Positions 52,871 to 62,840 of a DNA stretch of 64,000 bases are shown one piece after another. The notes beneath the pieces are model-generated. The model saw only the letters and a program-made list of their open reading frames with translations. It made no database searches and had not been told where the DNA came from. Source of the stretch: Flavobacteriales bacterium (GTDB lineage: Bacteria; Bacteroidota; Bacteroidia; CAIKAF01); contig JAKRSD010000020.1 of the NCBI GenBank assembly GCA_022402535.1, forward strand, positions 154,907 to 218,906. The letters run 5' to 3'. Each line of letters opens with the position of its first letter. Positions within the stretch are counted from its first letter, which is position 1. The position numbers and the translations under genes are program-made.

Positions 52871-53386
52871 ATGAGTGAAGATAGTTTCAGTGCAGCCGTA
52901 TTACTGTCAATGGGCAGCAATTTAGGCAACCGGATCGAACATCTTATAAACGCCCACAACCTGCTCATAGAAAAGGGACTGGAAGTCCAAGCGATTTCCT
53001 CTGTTTTTGAAACTCCGCCATGGGGCTTTGCATCAACAGATTCGTTTTATAACCTCTGTTTAAAACTCACAGTTTCCACTACACCCACGGAATTGATCTC
53101 CTTGTTATTAGAGACTGAAAAACAGCTTGGACGTGAACGGAAAACCGAAGCAGGATATTCAGCAAGAATCATTGATTTGGATATTATTTTGTGGGATTCT
53201 TTGAAAATCACGGCACAAAATCTTGTAGTACCACACCCAAGAGCCCATCTTAGAAAATTTGTGCTGGAACCGGCTGCCGAAATTGCACCGGATTGGATTC
53301 ATCCAGATTTTGGGCGTACAATTCTTCAATTACGTGACAGCTGCCCCGATGATGCCCAAATCGTTCGGATAGGCTCATTATTATAA
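52871..53386 (+). CDS. folK: 2-amino-4-hydroxy-6-hydroxymethyldihydropteridine pyrophosphokinase
   Basis: 171 residues. HPPK marks: LLSMGSNLGNR at the start, SSVFETPPWG, the ATP/Mg2+ signature YSARIIDLDIILWD, and PHPRAHLRKFVLEPAAEI. It transfers pyrophosphate from ATP to hydroxymethyldihydropterin in folate synthesis. The normal length and all motifs are present. Single gene. Confidence 0.95.
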   Translation: MSEDSFSAAVLLSMGSNLGNRIEHLINAHNLLIEKGLEVQAISSVFETPPWGFASTDSFYNLCLKLTVSTTPTELISLLLETEKQLGRERKTEAGYSARIIDLDIILWDSLKITAQNLVVPHPRAHLRKFVLEPAAEIAPDWIHPDFGRTILQLRDSCPDDAQIVRIGSLL

Positions 53387-53426
53387 GATTATAAACTACC
53401 CAAAGCGGTTTATAAAAGAAAAACTG

Positions 53427-53987
53427 TTAAAATCCGAAGGTAAACCGAAGGGCAAAGGGTGTGTTGTAAATGGTATTGTTAGGGTCCCAGATTATATTGT
53501 ACAAAAGCATCACGTTGGTGAAGGCTCTTTTTCCAAAGTTTTGCTGATAACCGGGTCCTACAAAAAATCCGTTGGCAATGTTTCTTCGAAATTGTCCGTT
53601 TGGAAAAGACAAGCCCGTGGGATAATCCATAAACTCGTATTCGGCATGAAGGAAAATGCCCTTCCAAACAAAGTATTGCTGAAAAATCCGACCACCCACC
53701 AAATGAAATCCTTGCCCGAAAAAATTGGTATAAATATAATTTATGCCTACTCCTGCCCTATAACGCGGCGTGATTTTATATCCTACCAGAGGTGCCACGT
53801 TAACATAGGTTACCGCACCCACCTGTAAACCCAGATTGCCTCCAAAGAAAAAGCGATCAATGGGTTTTTCTTTTTTGGGAGGTGTGGGGGGAGTGTCCGG
53901 ACCGTATGGCAAAGGATCTTGCGCCCATATGGATTTGGAAGAAAAAATAAGCGCCGCTAAAAAAGTTACTATGTAAAATAAACGCAT
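53427..53987 (-). CDS. Unknown small outer-membrane beta-barrel protein
   Basis: 186 residues. Signal peptide (LIFSSKSIWAQ), Pro-rich linker (PPTPPKKEKPIDRFF), then about eight amphipathic beta strands (FFFGGNLGLQVGAVTYVNVAPLVGYKITP) ending ALRFTFGF, a terminal Phe typical of outer-membrane barrels. The family is not recognised. Confidence 0.75.
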   Translation of the reverse strand: MRLFYIVTFLAALIFSSKSIWAQDPLPYGPDTPPTPPKKEKPIDRFFFGGNLGLQVGAVTYVNVAPLVGYKITPRYRAGVGINYIYTNFFGQGFHLVGGRIFQQYFVWKGIFLHAEYEFMDYPTGLSFPNGQFRRNIANGFFVGPGYQQNFGKRAFTNVMLLYNIIWDPNNTIYNTPFALRFTFGF

Positions 53988-54116
53988 AATGCAAAGTTCA
54001 AAAAATCAACAAAACAAACGCAATAACCATAGAATTAGTTTTCAAGATTTCCCTTCTTACGGTTTCTGTTTTTGAGTTTAAGTACATCAATTGTTCCCCA
54101 AGTTAAAATACATTTA

Positions 54117-54124
54117 TACTTTCG
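54117..54124 (+). promoter_or_regulatory. -7-like element TACTTTCG
   Basis: A TANNTTCG variant, 26 nt upstream of the ATG at 54151; probable promoter of the DUF2723 gene. Confidence 0.4.
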
Positions 54125-54150
54125 CAAACATTCTTAATAGGCATATTAAT

Positions 54151-57100
54151 ATGAAAGTGTATAAAATCGGAAATACTCTGTTGGGTTGGTTTGTTTTTTT
54201 AGTAGCGTTTTTCACCTACTTCACCACCATGGAACCCACCACCAGCTTTTGGGATTGCGGTGAATTTATAGCTTCTTCTTACAAACTTCAGGTGGGTCAC
54301 CCGCCAGGTGCGCCTCTATTTTTGATGATAGGCCGGTTTTTTGCACTCTTTGCCGGTGATGATGTAACCATGGTTGCTTATTGGATTAATATGGTTTCGG
54401 TATTGGCCTCAGCGTTTACCATTGCTTTTTTATTTTGGACCATCACGCTTTTTGCAAAGAAAATAGCGCTTAAAATTTCAGACGTTTCTTCAGAAAATGA
54501 ATTGTCTCAAGGTTCCAAGGTGGCCATTTTCGGTTCAGGTATAATCGGAGCCCTGGCCTACACATTTTCAGATACATTCTGGTTTTCTGCCGTAGAAGCT
54601 GAGGTATATGCCGCTTCCTCTTTATTCACGGCTATTGTATTTTGGGCTATGCTCCGTTGGGACGAAGAAGCTGATCAGCCGCATTCCGACCGCTGGTTAG
54701 TGCTGATTGCCTACCTGATGGGACTCTCCATCGGAGTCCACCTTTTGAACTTATTGACCATTCCGGCATTGGCTTTTATTTACTACTTCCGCCGCTACAA
54801 ACCAACTGTCTTGGGTGTATTGGGAACGTTGTTTTTAGGGGCCTACCTGCTGGTTTTTGTACAATATGGTATTATCCCGGGTTTGGTAGAAGGTGCAGGT
54901 ATTTTTGAACAGTTGTTTACCAACTCGTTCGGAATGGCTTTTTATACAGGATCTGCCATTTATTCTGCCATTTTGGTTGGGTTTATTATTGCAGGAATCT
55001 GGCTCACTAAACAAAATAAAACTCCGATTTGGCTGTATGCATTGGCGACTGCCGTATTTTGGTTTGTGCTTCAGGCACACGTGATTTTTGTAATTGTTTT
55101 TGTGCTGGTGTTTTTTGTGGCGTACTTCATCACCAAGAATAAATTTTTGGCTTTTATCTGTGCCATTACAGGCGTTATTCCAGGAGTCATTCTTTGGTTC
55201 GGAATTTATAAAGACAAGTCGAATGACCTATTTGCCTCACAAAACAGACACACTGAGGCCAGTACACTTAATCTTATGATTTCCTTTTTTGCGGTAATTC
55301 TTATGGGGTATATGTCTTACGCTATGATTATTATCCGCTCTAATGCCAATACCCCCATGGACGAAAATAATCCTGCGGATGTGTTTTCGTTGTTGGCCTA
55401 CCTGAATCGTGAACAATATGGTTCACAACCCCTTTTTTACGGACCCTATTATTATGCCACCCCTACAGGGTATCCGGATAAAGGGCCTGTTATTACCAGG
55501 GCATACACTATTTTGGACGAAAAGGGCAAACAGGTAAACTACTTTACCGAAAAGTTTGAAGCCGAAAGTTTCGTAAAACTATCTGCAGAAAAAGAAGGAA
55601 AAAAATACACCATCGGGTATAAATACTTAGAGACAGATCGTAAACGCGAGCCTGAATATAAAGCGGAAGAATCTACGATTTTTCCGAGAATGTGGAGCGC
55701 ACAAGGACACCATATCAAAGAATACGAAATATGGGGCAAAGTGAAACGGGGAGCCAAACCCACGTTTTTAAACAACCTTACATTTTTCTTCCGCTACCAT
55801 ATTGTACACATGTATAATCGCTATTTCCTGTGGAATTTTGTAGGGCGACAGAATGATATTCAAGGACATGGCGAATCGATTAACGGAAATTGGATTAGTG
55901 GAATTAAACCGCTCGATTCATTTATTACGGGAGCTCCGCAAAACAATATGCCCGAAGATAAAAAAGATAATCCAGGTCGGAATGCCTACTATTTCTTGCC
56001 TTTGCTTTTGGGTTTAGCCGGATTGGCGTACCATCTGTTGCGAAGCGGCAGAAGTTTTCTGATTGTGTTCATGTTATTTTTCCTTACCGGTTACGCCATT
56101 GTACTCTACCTGAATCAGACCCCTTTGCAGCCCCGTGAAAGGGACTATGCGTATGCCGGTTCTTTTTATGCCTTTGCCATTTGGATCGGATTAGGTGTTT
56201 TTGGTATATATGAATTACTCAAAAAAATTACTGATAAAGTTCTACCCGATTTTGTTACTGCGTCTGCTGCCACGGTAGCGGCATTAATTGTTCCGGTAAT
56301 TATGGCCTTTCAGAATTATGATGATCATAACCGGGCAGGCCGTTTTACCGCACGCGATTTTGCGCATAATTATTTGAACAGTTGTGCACCTAATGCCATT
56401 ATTTTCACAAACGGAGATAATGACACCTTCCCGCTTTGGTATGCGCAGGAGGTGGAAGGCGTTCGTACGGATGTGCGTGTGGTGAACCTGAGTCTTTTGA
56501 ACACGGATTGGTATATCGACCAGATGAAACGGGCGGCCTATGATGGTCCGGGAGTTCCTTTTGGAATGCGCCAGGATCAGTATCTGGGCAGTAAACGAGA
56601 TCAGGTTTTGTTTGACCGTGAAAACACAAAGTATTATACCATTCAGGAGCATTTTGACTGGTTGCTGAATGCCGAAGGCCGAAATATGGCCGATGTGGGC
56701 CGCGGTCAGAAATTATATTATTTCCGCTCCAATAAATTCATTATTCCGGTAGACAGTGCCAAAGTGATTGCCAACGGAACGGTTCCCAAGGGGGCTGAAA
56801 ATCGCGTTACCAGCCAAATTCGTCTTGAAATTCAAAGACCCTATGTGCTCAAAAGTGATTTGATGATTCTTTCGTTATTGAGTAACTTCAACTGGGATCG
56901 CCCGGTATATTTTGCGATAACCGTAGGCGAAGATTTTATGGGTCTGCAAGACTATTTTCAACTAGAAGGTATGGCTTACCGGTTAGTTCCGTTTAAAGCG
57001 GTTTCTCACGACAGACAACCCGGCGAAGTGAATGCAGATATCATGTATGACAACATCATGAATAAGTTTGTTTGGGGAAATATGAACGACCCCAATGTGT

Positions 57101-57534
57101 ATCTTGATGAAACCAATCTGCGGATGACTTATAATTTCCGAAACAGTTTTGTGCGCTTGGCATCTAAGTTATTGATGGAAGGCAAAAAGCAGGAAGCAAT
57201 CAACATTTTAGATAAAGCTGAAGAGTTGATGCCCGATAACATTGTGCCTTACAATTACTTCAACTTACTCATAGCCGATTTGTATATCGATATGCAACAG
57301 TTTGACAAGGCTGAAGCCATGCTGGGCCGCCTGGAGCAAAGACTTGAGCAGGATATTACTTATTACCGGCAATTTACGGGATCTTCGTCTCGTGCAGTTG
57401 ATGAAGAAAAGCGTCGTTCGGAGTTGATTTTAAGTTCGTCAAAAGATCTAAGAAATAAGTTGAAATTCATGAAAATCACTCCCGGCGGAGCAGAAGGTGA
57501 ACTAAAAGAAATTTCTGAAGAAGCCGGACAGTAG
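54151..57534 (+). CDS. DUF2723 family GT-C glycosyltransferase (TMEM260-like)
   Basis: 1127 residues from the ATG at 54151. The family motif TMEPTTSFWDCGEFIASSYKLQVGHPPGAPLF lies near the start, with the acidic residues expected for the first periplasmic loop of GT-C enzymes. About twelve membrane segments cover residues 10-370 and 615-730, with a soluble part between, and a TPR-like helical C-terminus (EGKKQEAINILDKAEELMPDN, MQQFDKAEAMLGRLEQRL). The eukaryotic relative TMEM260 is an O-mannosyltransferase; bacterial members are thought to glycosylate exported proteins or lipids. A second GT-C gene follows 77 nt later. A longer frame from 54091 lacks support. Confidence 0.85.
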   Translation: MKVYKIGNTLLGWFVFLVAFFTYFTTMEPTTSFWDCGEFIASSYKLQVGHPPGAPLFLMIGRFFALFAGDDVTMVAYWINMVSVLASAFTIAFLFWTITLFAKKIALKISDVSSENELSQGSKVAIFGSGIIGALAYTFSDTFWFSAVEAEVYAASSLFTAIVFWAMLRWDEEADQPHSDRWLVLIAYLMGLSIGVHLLNLLTIPALAFIYYFRRYKPTVLGVLGTLFLGAYLLVFVQYGIIPGLVEGAGIFEQLFTNSFGMAFYTGSAIYSAILVGFIIAGIWLTKQNKTPIWLYALATAVFWFVLQAHVIFVIVFVLVFFVAYFITKNKFLAFICAITGVIPGVILWFGIYKDKSNDLFASQNRHTEASTLNLMISFFAVILMGYMSYAMIIIRSNANTPMDENNPADVFSLLAYLNREQYGSQPLFYGPYYYATPTGYPDKGPVITRAYTILDEKGKQVNYFTEKFEAESFVKLSAEKEGKKYTIGYKYLETDRKREPEYKAEESTIFPRMWSAQGHHIKEYEIWGKVKRGAKPTFLNNLTFFFRYHIVHMYNRYFLWNFVGRQNDIQGHGESINGNWISGIKPLDSFITGAPQNNMPEDKKDNPGRNAYYFLPLLLGLAGLAYHLLRSGRSFLIVFMLFFLTGYAIVLYLNQTPLQPRERDYAYAGSFYAFAIWIGLGVFGIYELLKKITDKVLPDFVTASAATVAALIVPVIMAFQNYDDHNRAGRFTARDFAHNYLNSCAPNAIIFTNGDNDTFPLWYAQEVEGVRTDVRVVNLSLLNTDWYIDQMKRAAYDGPGVPFGMRQDQYLGSKRDQVLFDRENTKYYTIQEHFDWLLNAEGRNMADVGRGQKLYYFRSNKFIIPVDSAKVIANGTVPKGAENRVTSQIRLEIQRPYVLKSDLMILSLLSNFNWDRPVYFAITVGEDFMGLQDYFQLEGMAYRLVPFKAVSHDRQPGEVNADIMYDNIMNKFVWGNMNDPNVYLDETNLRMTYNFRNSFVRLASKLLMEGKKQEAINILDKAEELMPDNIVPYNYFNLLIADLYIDMQQFDKAEAMLGRLEQRLEQDITYYRQFTGSSSRAVDEEKRRSELILSSSKDLRNKLKFMKITPGGAEGELKEISEEAGQ

Positions 57535-57611
57535 CAGCTTAATCACCCGTAAAGAATCAGTACGGGAAAAATCATCAGGGCATAATTGCTCTATGCTTAG
57601 ATTTTTCAGGC

Positions 57612-59291
57612 ATGAACACAATTCACCAAAGCGCACCGGATAAGGATAGCCCTATCCCTATTGTTACCCTGCTGGCGGCAATACTTCTGCTGGGTGTGGC
57701 ATATGTTTTCGGGCTATTCCCTGATATTATGGAAACCGATGCGGCACAGTACGCCTCCATAAGCCGCGAAATGGCCGAAACCGGGGAATACCTTCAGGTA
57801 AAACATCGATACGCCGATTATTTGGACAAACCGCCCTTATTATTCTGGCTTTCGGCTTTATCGTTAAAGCTTTTCGGGTTGCAGGTTTGGGCATACAAGC
57901 TTCCTTCTTTTTTATTCACCCTGTTGGGTTTGTGGTCTCTTTTTAAGTTCACGGCCATCTATTACCCGCGCAAGGTAGCTTGGTACGCTTCGCTCATGTT
58001 GGCTTCTTGTCAGGCCTGGTTCATGTTCAATAATGATGTGCGAACCGATACGATTTTGGCCGGTTCCGTAATTTTTGCGATTTGGCAGATTGCACGGTAT
58101 CTCGAATATAAAAACATGTGGGGTGTGGTTTTTGGAGCAATCGGTGTTGCCGCCGCTATGTTGGCCAAAGGCCCCTTGGGTTTAATGGTTCCCGCATTAG
58201 CAGTGGGGGCTCATATCATCATTTCCAGAAACCTAAAAGCGTTTTTACGTCCCGGTTGGATTTTGGGATTAGTTTTAGTGGCCCTTATGTTGGTGCCCAT
58301 GTCCTATGGACTTTATAAGCAATATGGTATGCGGGGCGTAGAGTTTTTTTATTGGACACAGAGTTTTGGAAGAATAACCGGAGAAAACGAGTGGAAAAAC
58401 GATGCAGGCTATTTTTACTTTGTACATACTTTCTTCTGGGCCTTTTTACCTTGGGCCATATTGGCCATTCCGGCCATTGGGTATTCCGTAGTAAGGTTGA
58501 TTAAAAATAAAATCCGATTGGGAAATTCTATTCCTGAAACCATCACGCTCTTTGGATTTGGCATTACGTTTATTGCTCTTTCTTTATCACATTATAAACT
58601 TCCGCATTATATATTCATTACATTTCCTTTTGCCGCGGTGATATTAGCCAATTTTATTTACCGTGTGATGGAAGTTTGGCCCCGCAATTTATGGGCTTCA
58701 GTACCCTTATACATCAGTTGGCCCCTTTTGCCCGCAATTGCGGGTGTTTTATGTTGTTATGTGTTCACATTGACCCAACCATGGATTTACACATCCTTGA
58801 TTGCCTGGCTATTCATAATGATTGTTTTAGGGCTAGGTCGTAAGAAAGTACTCCGCGCTGAAACATTTTTATTTTTAGCTATTATGGGTTCTGCCCTTGC
58901 CAATATTCAACTCAATGCCTTTTTTTATCCCACTTTGTTAACCTATCAACCCGGAAAAGCCGCTGCTGAATGGAAAAGCAGTCATGAACCCGAAACCCAA
59001 TCTGCTTTATATCTGGTCTCCGATCATCCTCTTGAGTTTCACTCTTCGCGAATATATCCATACTTCAGTTCGGTTGATTTTTACCCTTTCATATCCGAAA
59101 ATCCTGATGCATTGATTTACACGGATAAATTTGGGGTGGAGGAATTAGAAAGATTGGGCTATGAAGTTGAGATACAGGCCGAATTCAAAAGACAGCACCC
59201 GGCCATGTTGACGATACAATTTCTTAACCCTAAAACCCGCGAGAGTAAATTGGATTACCGTTATTGGGTAAAAGCAAAGGGAACATTTTAG
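57612..59291 (+). CDS. GT39/ArnT-like glycosyltransferase
   Basis: 559 residues, ten or more membrane segments. The N-terminal loop FPDIMETDAAQYASISREMAETGEY carries the Asp-rich motif of the protein-O-mannosyltransferase (PMT) superfamily, followed by HRYADYLDKPPLLFWLSAL. GT39/GT83 enzymes use polyprenyl-phosphate sugars to modify proteins or lipid A. Which acceptor applies is not visible. Adjacency to the DUF2723 gene suggests one glycosylation pathway. Confidence 0.88.
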   Translation: MNTIHQSAPDKDSPIPIVTLLAAILLLGVAYVFGLFPDIMETDAAQYASISREMAETGEYLQVKHRYADYLDKPPLLFWLSALSLKLFGLQVWAYKLPSFLFTLLGLWSLFKFTAIYYPRKVAWYASLMLASCQAWFMFNNDVRTDTILAGSVIFAIWQIARYLEYKNMWGVVFGAIGVAAAMLAKGPLGLMVPALAVGAHIIISRNLKAFLRPGWILGLVLVALMLVPMSYGLYKQYGMRGVEFFYWTQSFGRITGENEWKNDAGYFYFVHTFFWAFLPWAILAIPAIGYSVVRLIKNKIRLGNSIPETITLFGFGITFIALSLSHYKLPHYIFITFPFAAVILANFIYRVMEVWPRNLWASVPLYISWPLLPAIAGVLCCYVFTLTQPWIYTSLIAWLFIMIVLGLGRKKVLRAETFLFLAIMGSALANIQLNAFFYPTLLTYQPGKAAAEWKSSHEPETQSALYLVSDHPLEFHSSRIYPYFSSVDFYPFISENPDALIYTDKFGVEELERLGYEVEIQAEFKRQHPAMLTIQFLNPKTRESKLDYRYWVKAKGTF

Positions 59292-59316
59292 CGAATTGAC
59301 CGTTTCAATTTCACGT

Positions 59317-60222
59317 ATGACAGATTCACAACACAAAACCCGTTTCACCAAATCTTTTTCATTATTGTTGGTGGCTGTTTCGTATACGATTGCGTATGCA
59401 TTGGCCGCCTTTTCAATAACCTTTACCAAAGAGTTGGATTGGCATCCTCTTTACCGGTTAGCCTTAGCGCATTCGGCGGCTACATTGGTGGTTTATATTT
59501 TTAGCGTAGCTTTTAAAAACAGCAGCTTTTATGATGCATTCTGGAGTGTGGCTCCTCCCTTTTTTTTACTCTTTTTGATTCCGCTCAGCAGCGAAAATAC
59601 CGACTCATTCCGACAGATTTTGGTGAGTGTGGTGCTTATTTTGTGGGCTATTCGGCTCACTTTTAATTGGGCAAGGCATTGGACGGGTATCAAAATGGAA
59701 GACTGGCGCTATGTGGAACTTAAAAAAGGAGGAGGGGTAAAAGCCTTTTTTGCCGATTTTTTAGGTATTCACTTTTTTCCTACAGCCATGGTTTTTGCTC
59801 TTTGTCTGCCCTTATATCCCGCTCTGGTGGAACCGGTGAACGAGGTCACCGTGTTAGATCTCCTGGCATTTGCTACCGCACTCTCAGGAATTGCCATTGA
59901 AACCGTTGCCGACGAACAGTTGCGCCTGTTCAAAAAACGTATAAAAAGTCCTTCGGAGTTTATGCGTTCCGGCCTCTGGAGCTTGAGCCGTCATCCGAAT
60001 TATTTTGGTGAATGGCTTTTCTGGGTAGGGATTTTCCTTTTTGGAATCGTTTCCAATTCGCAATTTTGGTGGACAGGTATCGGAATCCTTTCACTTCTGA
60101 TATTGTTCTTGTTTATTTCAGGTCCCATGATGGATAAGCGTATATTGGAGAAAAGGCCTGATTATAAGGCTCACATGAAAAAAGTTTCAGCCTTTTTTCC
60201 ACTTCCTTACCGGGGTAAATAA
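59317..60222 (+). CDS. DUF1295 family membrane protein (steroid 5-alpha-reductase-like)
   Basis: 301 residues from the ATG at 59317; a TTG seven codons upstream is also possible. About seven membrane segments. The C-terminal half has the methyltransferase/reductase pattern of the family: RSGLWSLSRHPNYFGEWLFWVGIFLFG and KRILEKRPDYKAHMKKVSAFFPLP. Family members are related to steroid reductases and isoprenylcysteine methyltransferases; substrate unknown. It lies about 25 nt downstream of the GT39 gene, so the three genes may form an operon. Confidence 0.87.
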   Translation: MTDSQHKTRFTKSFSLLLVAVSYTIAYALAAFSITFTKELDWHPLYRLALAHSAATLVVYIFSVAFKNSSFYDAFWSVAPPFFLLFLIPLSSENTDSFRQILVSVVLILWAIRLTFNWARHWTGIKMEDWRYVELKKGGGVKAFFADFLGIHFFPTAMVFALCLPLYPALVEPVNEVTVLDLLAFATALSGIAIETVADEQLRLFKKRIKSPSEFMRSGLWSLSRHPNYFGEWLFWVGIFLFGIVSNSQFWWTGIGILSLLILFLFISGPMMDKRILEKRPDYKAHMKKVSAFFPLPYRGK

Positions 60223-60230
60223 ATGGGAAT

Positions 60231-60260
60231 AAAAAAACCTCCCAAAAGTTGAGAGGTTTT
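60231..60260 (-). terminator. Terminator of the tRNA-Arg gene
   Basis: An 8-bp stem (60234-60241 with 60253-60260; AAAACCTC/GAGGTTTT), 11-nt loop, followed on the minus strand by Ts. It could also stop plus-strand transcription. Confidence 0.8.
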
Positions 60261-60266
60261 AAGATG

Positions 60267-60338
60267 TGCACCCGAAGGGATTCGAACCCCTATCGTTGGT
60301 ACCGGAAACCAAAATTCTATCCATTGAACTACGGGTGC
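60267..60338 (-). tRNA. tRNA-Arg (anticodon CCG)
   Basis: A 72-nt cloverleaf on the minus strand. Acceptor stem GCACCCG/CGGGTGC, D-arm GTTC/GAAT, anticodon stem TTGGT/ACCAA with loop TTCCGGT (anticodon CCG, codon CGG), T-arm loop TTCGAAT, discriminator A. No CCA is encoded. Confidence 0.95.
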
Positions 60339-60347
60339 ATTCTGCCG

Positions 60348-60355
60348 CAAAGGTA
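60348..60355 (-). promoter_or_regulatory. -7 promoter element TACCTTTG of tRNA-Arg
   Basis: A perfect TANNTTTG on the minus strand, 9 nt before the tRNA 5' end, leaving a short 5' leader for RNase P at most. Confidence 0.6.
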
Positions 60356-60492
60356 GAAAATAACATGAACCGTTCTTTTTAGAGCACACAGAAATTACTA
60401 TGCCATACAGAAACGGCAAACTTTGCGTTATTGGGGAGAAAATTATATTTCCAACGGGTGGAAATGATTAAAATCTATACGTAATTTGTAGC

Positions 60493-62829
60493 ATGAAATG
60501 TTTGAAACAACTGTTTGTCATTGTTCTCTTTTGCTCATTTATGCCAATAAGCGCGCAAAATGTTGGTACAGGTGAATGGGATATACATCTACCTTATAAC
60601 AGAGGAAACTCTCTCTGCGATGGAGATGGAAAAATATATGTGGGCACTTCTTCGGGTGTTTTTTCGGTATCTAAATTAGATCAACAAATTGAGCTTTACA
60701 GCACGGTAAATGGCTTGTCCGACGTGGGAGTAACCGCGGTCGGCTATTCCGATGAAGCAGGTTGCCTTGTTATCGGGTATGCGGGAGGAAATATTGACCT
60801 TAAAAAAGGAGAAGAAATTATCAATATCCGCGATATCGTTCAGGCAGGAAGTATTCTCTTTAAAAACATAAATCAAATCACGATCAGGGGCACTCGGGCA
60901 TATTTGGCCTGTGGCTTTGGTATTGCTGTCATTGACTTGATTAAAGAAGAAATTCCCACTTATGTGGTTTTTAAAAACGCCTCCGGGCTTGAACTTTCTG
61001 TTTTTGATATTGAGTTTGCCGATGACGGAACCATTGTGGCAGCATCCGCAGGAGGATTATTTTATTATTCGGGAAATGGTGCCTTTCAAGATTTTGGGGC
61101 GTGGGTAAGATATCCCAATGTGTTTGTGGGTACGTTTAATTCTGTGGTAAATTTTGAAGGTACCCTCTATGCCAATTATTCGCGTAAGCTCAGCAACGGT
61201 ATCGATAATCAGGATACGGTTTACCGTTTTAATGGAACGTCATGGCAACCTTGGGACTCTATCGTGGGGCGAACGGTAAGAAGTTTAGATGTTCAGCATG
61301 GAAAATTTTCCATCCTGCTTGGCCCCGAAACAGGTTTTGAGGCCACTTATATCGTGAAAAACCCTGATTTTACGGATGCCATTCGACTTACTGACCCCCT
61401 GCTATTCAGCAGCGAACGTGCAATTACGGCATCAAACGGTTCGTATTGGGTAGCTGACGGTTCATTTGGATTAATTAATGTGTTTGATTTTGATAAAAGA
61501 AACCTCTACACCCCCGAAGGACCCTTTTCTGCCGGAGCTTATTCCATGGCACATAGTGGAGCATATCTGTGGGTAACAGGGGGAGGAATGTCTCCATCGT
61601 TTAGTCCGCTCTTTCGGGTAGATGGAGTAATGCGACTCGATAACAATAAACAATGGGACTTTTTTAATACCTCGAATGTACCGTTGATGAATGCCGCTCC
61701 CGATTTTTTGCAGGTAATCACCGACCCTAATAATTCGCAAAAAGCCTATGCTTCTTCTTTTGGATCAGGAGTTTACGAAATTGTGGGCAACAATGTGGTT
61801 GCCCGTTATGATTCCTCTACTACGGCAGGAGCCATCAGTAAGTCTACAGGCGGATTTTATGGCACTTCGTCTATTTCGTTAGACAGCAAAGGGGCTTTAT
61901 GGGTGGTAATGGCAGCCACACAACGTGCATTGGCCGTACGAAAACCCGATGGTACATGGAAGTCATTTGTGGTTCCAGGCATTAATCCGTCTCAGGTAAA
62001 TTACATTAAAGCATTGCGGGGTGGTCAGGTTTGGGTTTCGGTTAGAGGTCAGGGAATTTTTGCCATCCGCCACGATAATTACAACAGTATTTCTCAAATC
62101 AGGAATATTACCACCAATACAGGTTCGGGAGGCTTGCCGTCTAATTTCGTAACCTCTATTGTTGAAGATAAGGATGGTGAAGTTTGGGTTGGCACAGAAA
62201 ATGGATTCATCATCTTTTACAATCCCGAAACGGTTTTTTCAGGCTCTGCCTATAACGGAGTTCAGCCTGTAGTAAAAGCAGCCGACGGAAACAATGAAAA
62301 GTTACTGGATGGTGTTTTTGTTCGTGACATTGCCGTAGATGGCGGAAATCGAAAATGGTTTGCCACTTATGGTGCAGGAGTTTATTTAATTTCAGAAGAT
62401 GGTTATACCATCCAACGTCACTTTCTAAAGTCCAATACACCGCTTATTTCAGATAATGTGTTATCGGTAACGGTGCATCCGGATTTCGGTAATGTATATT
62501 TTGGAACGGAACGGGGCATCGTATCTTATAGAGGAGATGCAACAGAGGCAGAGGACATATTTTCAGATAATGTGTATGCCTTTCCCAATCCTGTAAGGCC
62601 CGAATTTATGGGACCGATAACCATCACGGGGCTGGCTGCCGATTCCGAATTAAAAATCACGGACATTTCCGGTCAGCTGATTTTCCAAACCAAAGCCAAC
62701 GGAGGTACTGCAGTTTGGAACGGGAATACGTTTAACGGCGTAAGAGCCAAAACGGGAGTTTATCTGGTTTTTGCCGCCAATTCGGATGGTTCAGAGAAAG
62801 AGGTAACCCGCATTTTAATCATGAATTAG
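60493..62829 (+). CDS. porZ: T9SS component PorZ-like protein
   Basis: 778 residues. Signal peptide (LFCSFMPISAQ), then two beta-propellers made of two-component-regulator propeller blades (DGKIYVGTSSGVFSV, ENGLSDV-type repeats such as LYSTVNGLSDVGVTAVGYS, EDKDGEVWVGTENGFIIFYN). The C-terminus is an Ig-like sorting domain (AFPNPVRPEFMGPITITG, then KTGVYLVFAANSDG). PorZ docks on the outer membrane and delivers anionic LPS to the sortase of T9SS. The close match of NVGTGEWDIHLPY and GYAGGNIDLKKGEEIINI to PorZ, and recO 11 nt downstream, support the name. Verification needs a family HMM. Confidence 0.85.
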   Translation: MKCLKQLFVIVLFCSFMPISAQNVGTGEWDIHLPYNRGNSLCDGDGKIYVGTSSGVFSVSKLDQQIELYSTVNGLSDVGVTAVGYSDEAGCLVIGYAGGNIDLKKGEEIINIRDIVQAGSILFKNINQITIRGTRAYLACGFGIAVIDLIKEEIPTYVVFKNASGLELSVFDIEFADDGTIVAASAGGLFYYSGNGAFQDFGAWVRYPNVFVGTFNSVVNFEGTLYANYSRKLSNGIDNQDTVYRFNGTSWQPWDSIVGRTVRSLDVQHGKFSILLGPETGFEATYIVKNPDFTDAIRLTDPLLFSSERAITASNGSYWVADGSFGLINVFDFDKRNLYTPEGPFSAGAYSMAHSGAYLWVTGGGMSPSFSPLFRVDGVMRLDNNKQWDFFNTSNVPLMNAAPDFLQVITDPNNSQKAYASSFGSGVYEIVGNNVVARYDSSTTAGAISKSTGGFYGTSSISLDSKGALWVVMAATQRALAVRKPDGTWKSFVVPGINPSQVNYIKALRGGQVWVSVRGQGIFAIRHDNYNSISQIRNITTNTGSGGLPSNFVTSIVEDKDGEVWVGTENGFIIFYNPETVFSGSAYNGVQPVVKAADGNNEKLLDGVFVRDIAVDGGNRKWFATYGAGVYLISEDGYTIQRHFLKSNTPLISDNVLSVTVHPDFGNVYFGTERGIVSYRGDATEAEDIFSDNVYAFPNPVRPEFMGPITITGLAADSELKITDISGQLIFQTKANGGTAVWNGNTFNGVRAKTGVYLVFAANSDGSEKEVTRILIMN

Positions 62830-62840
62830 ATCAATAAATC

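Noticed and set aside
53389-53415. Terminator between folK and the small barrel gene
   Set aside because: The 8-bp stem is almost all A-T pairs, so support is too weak.
57546-57566. Terminator between the two glycosyltransferase genes
   Set aside because: The 6-bp CCCGTA/TACGGG hairpin has no T tract on either strand.
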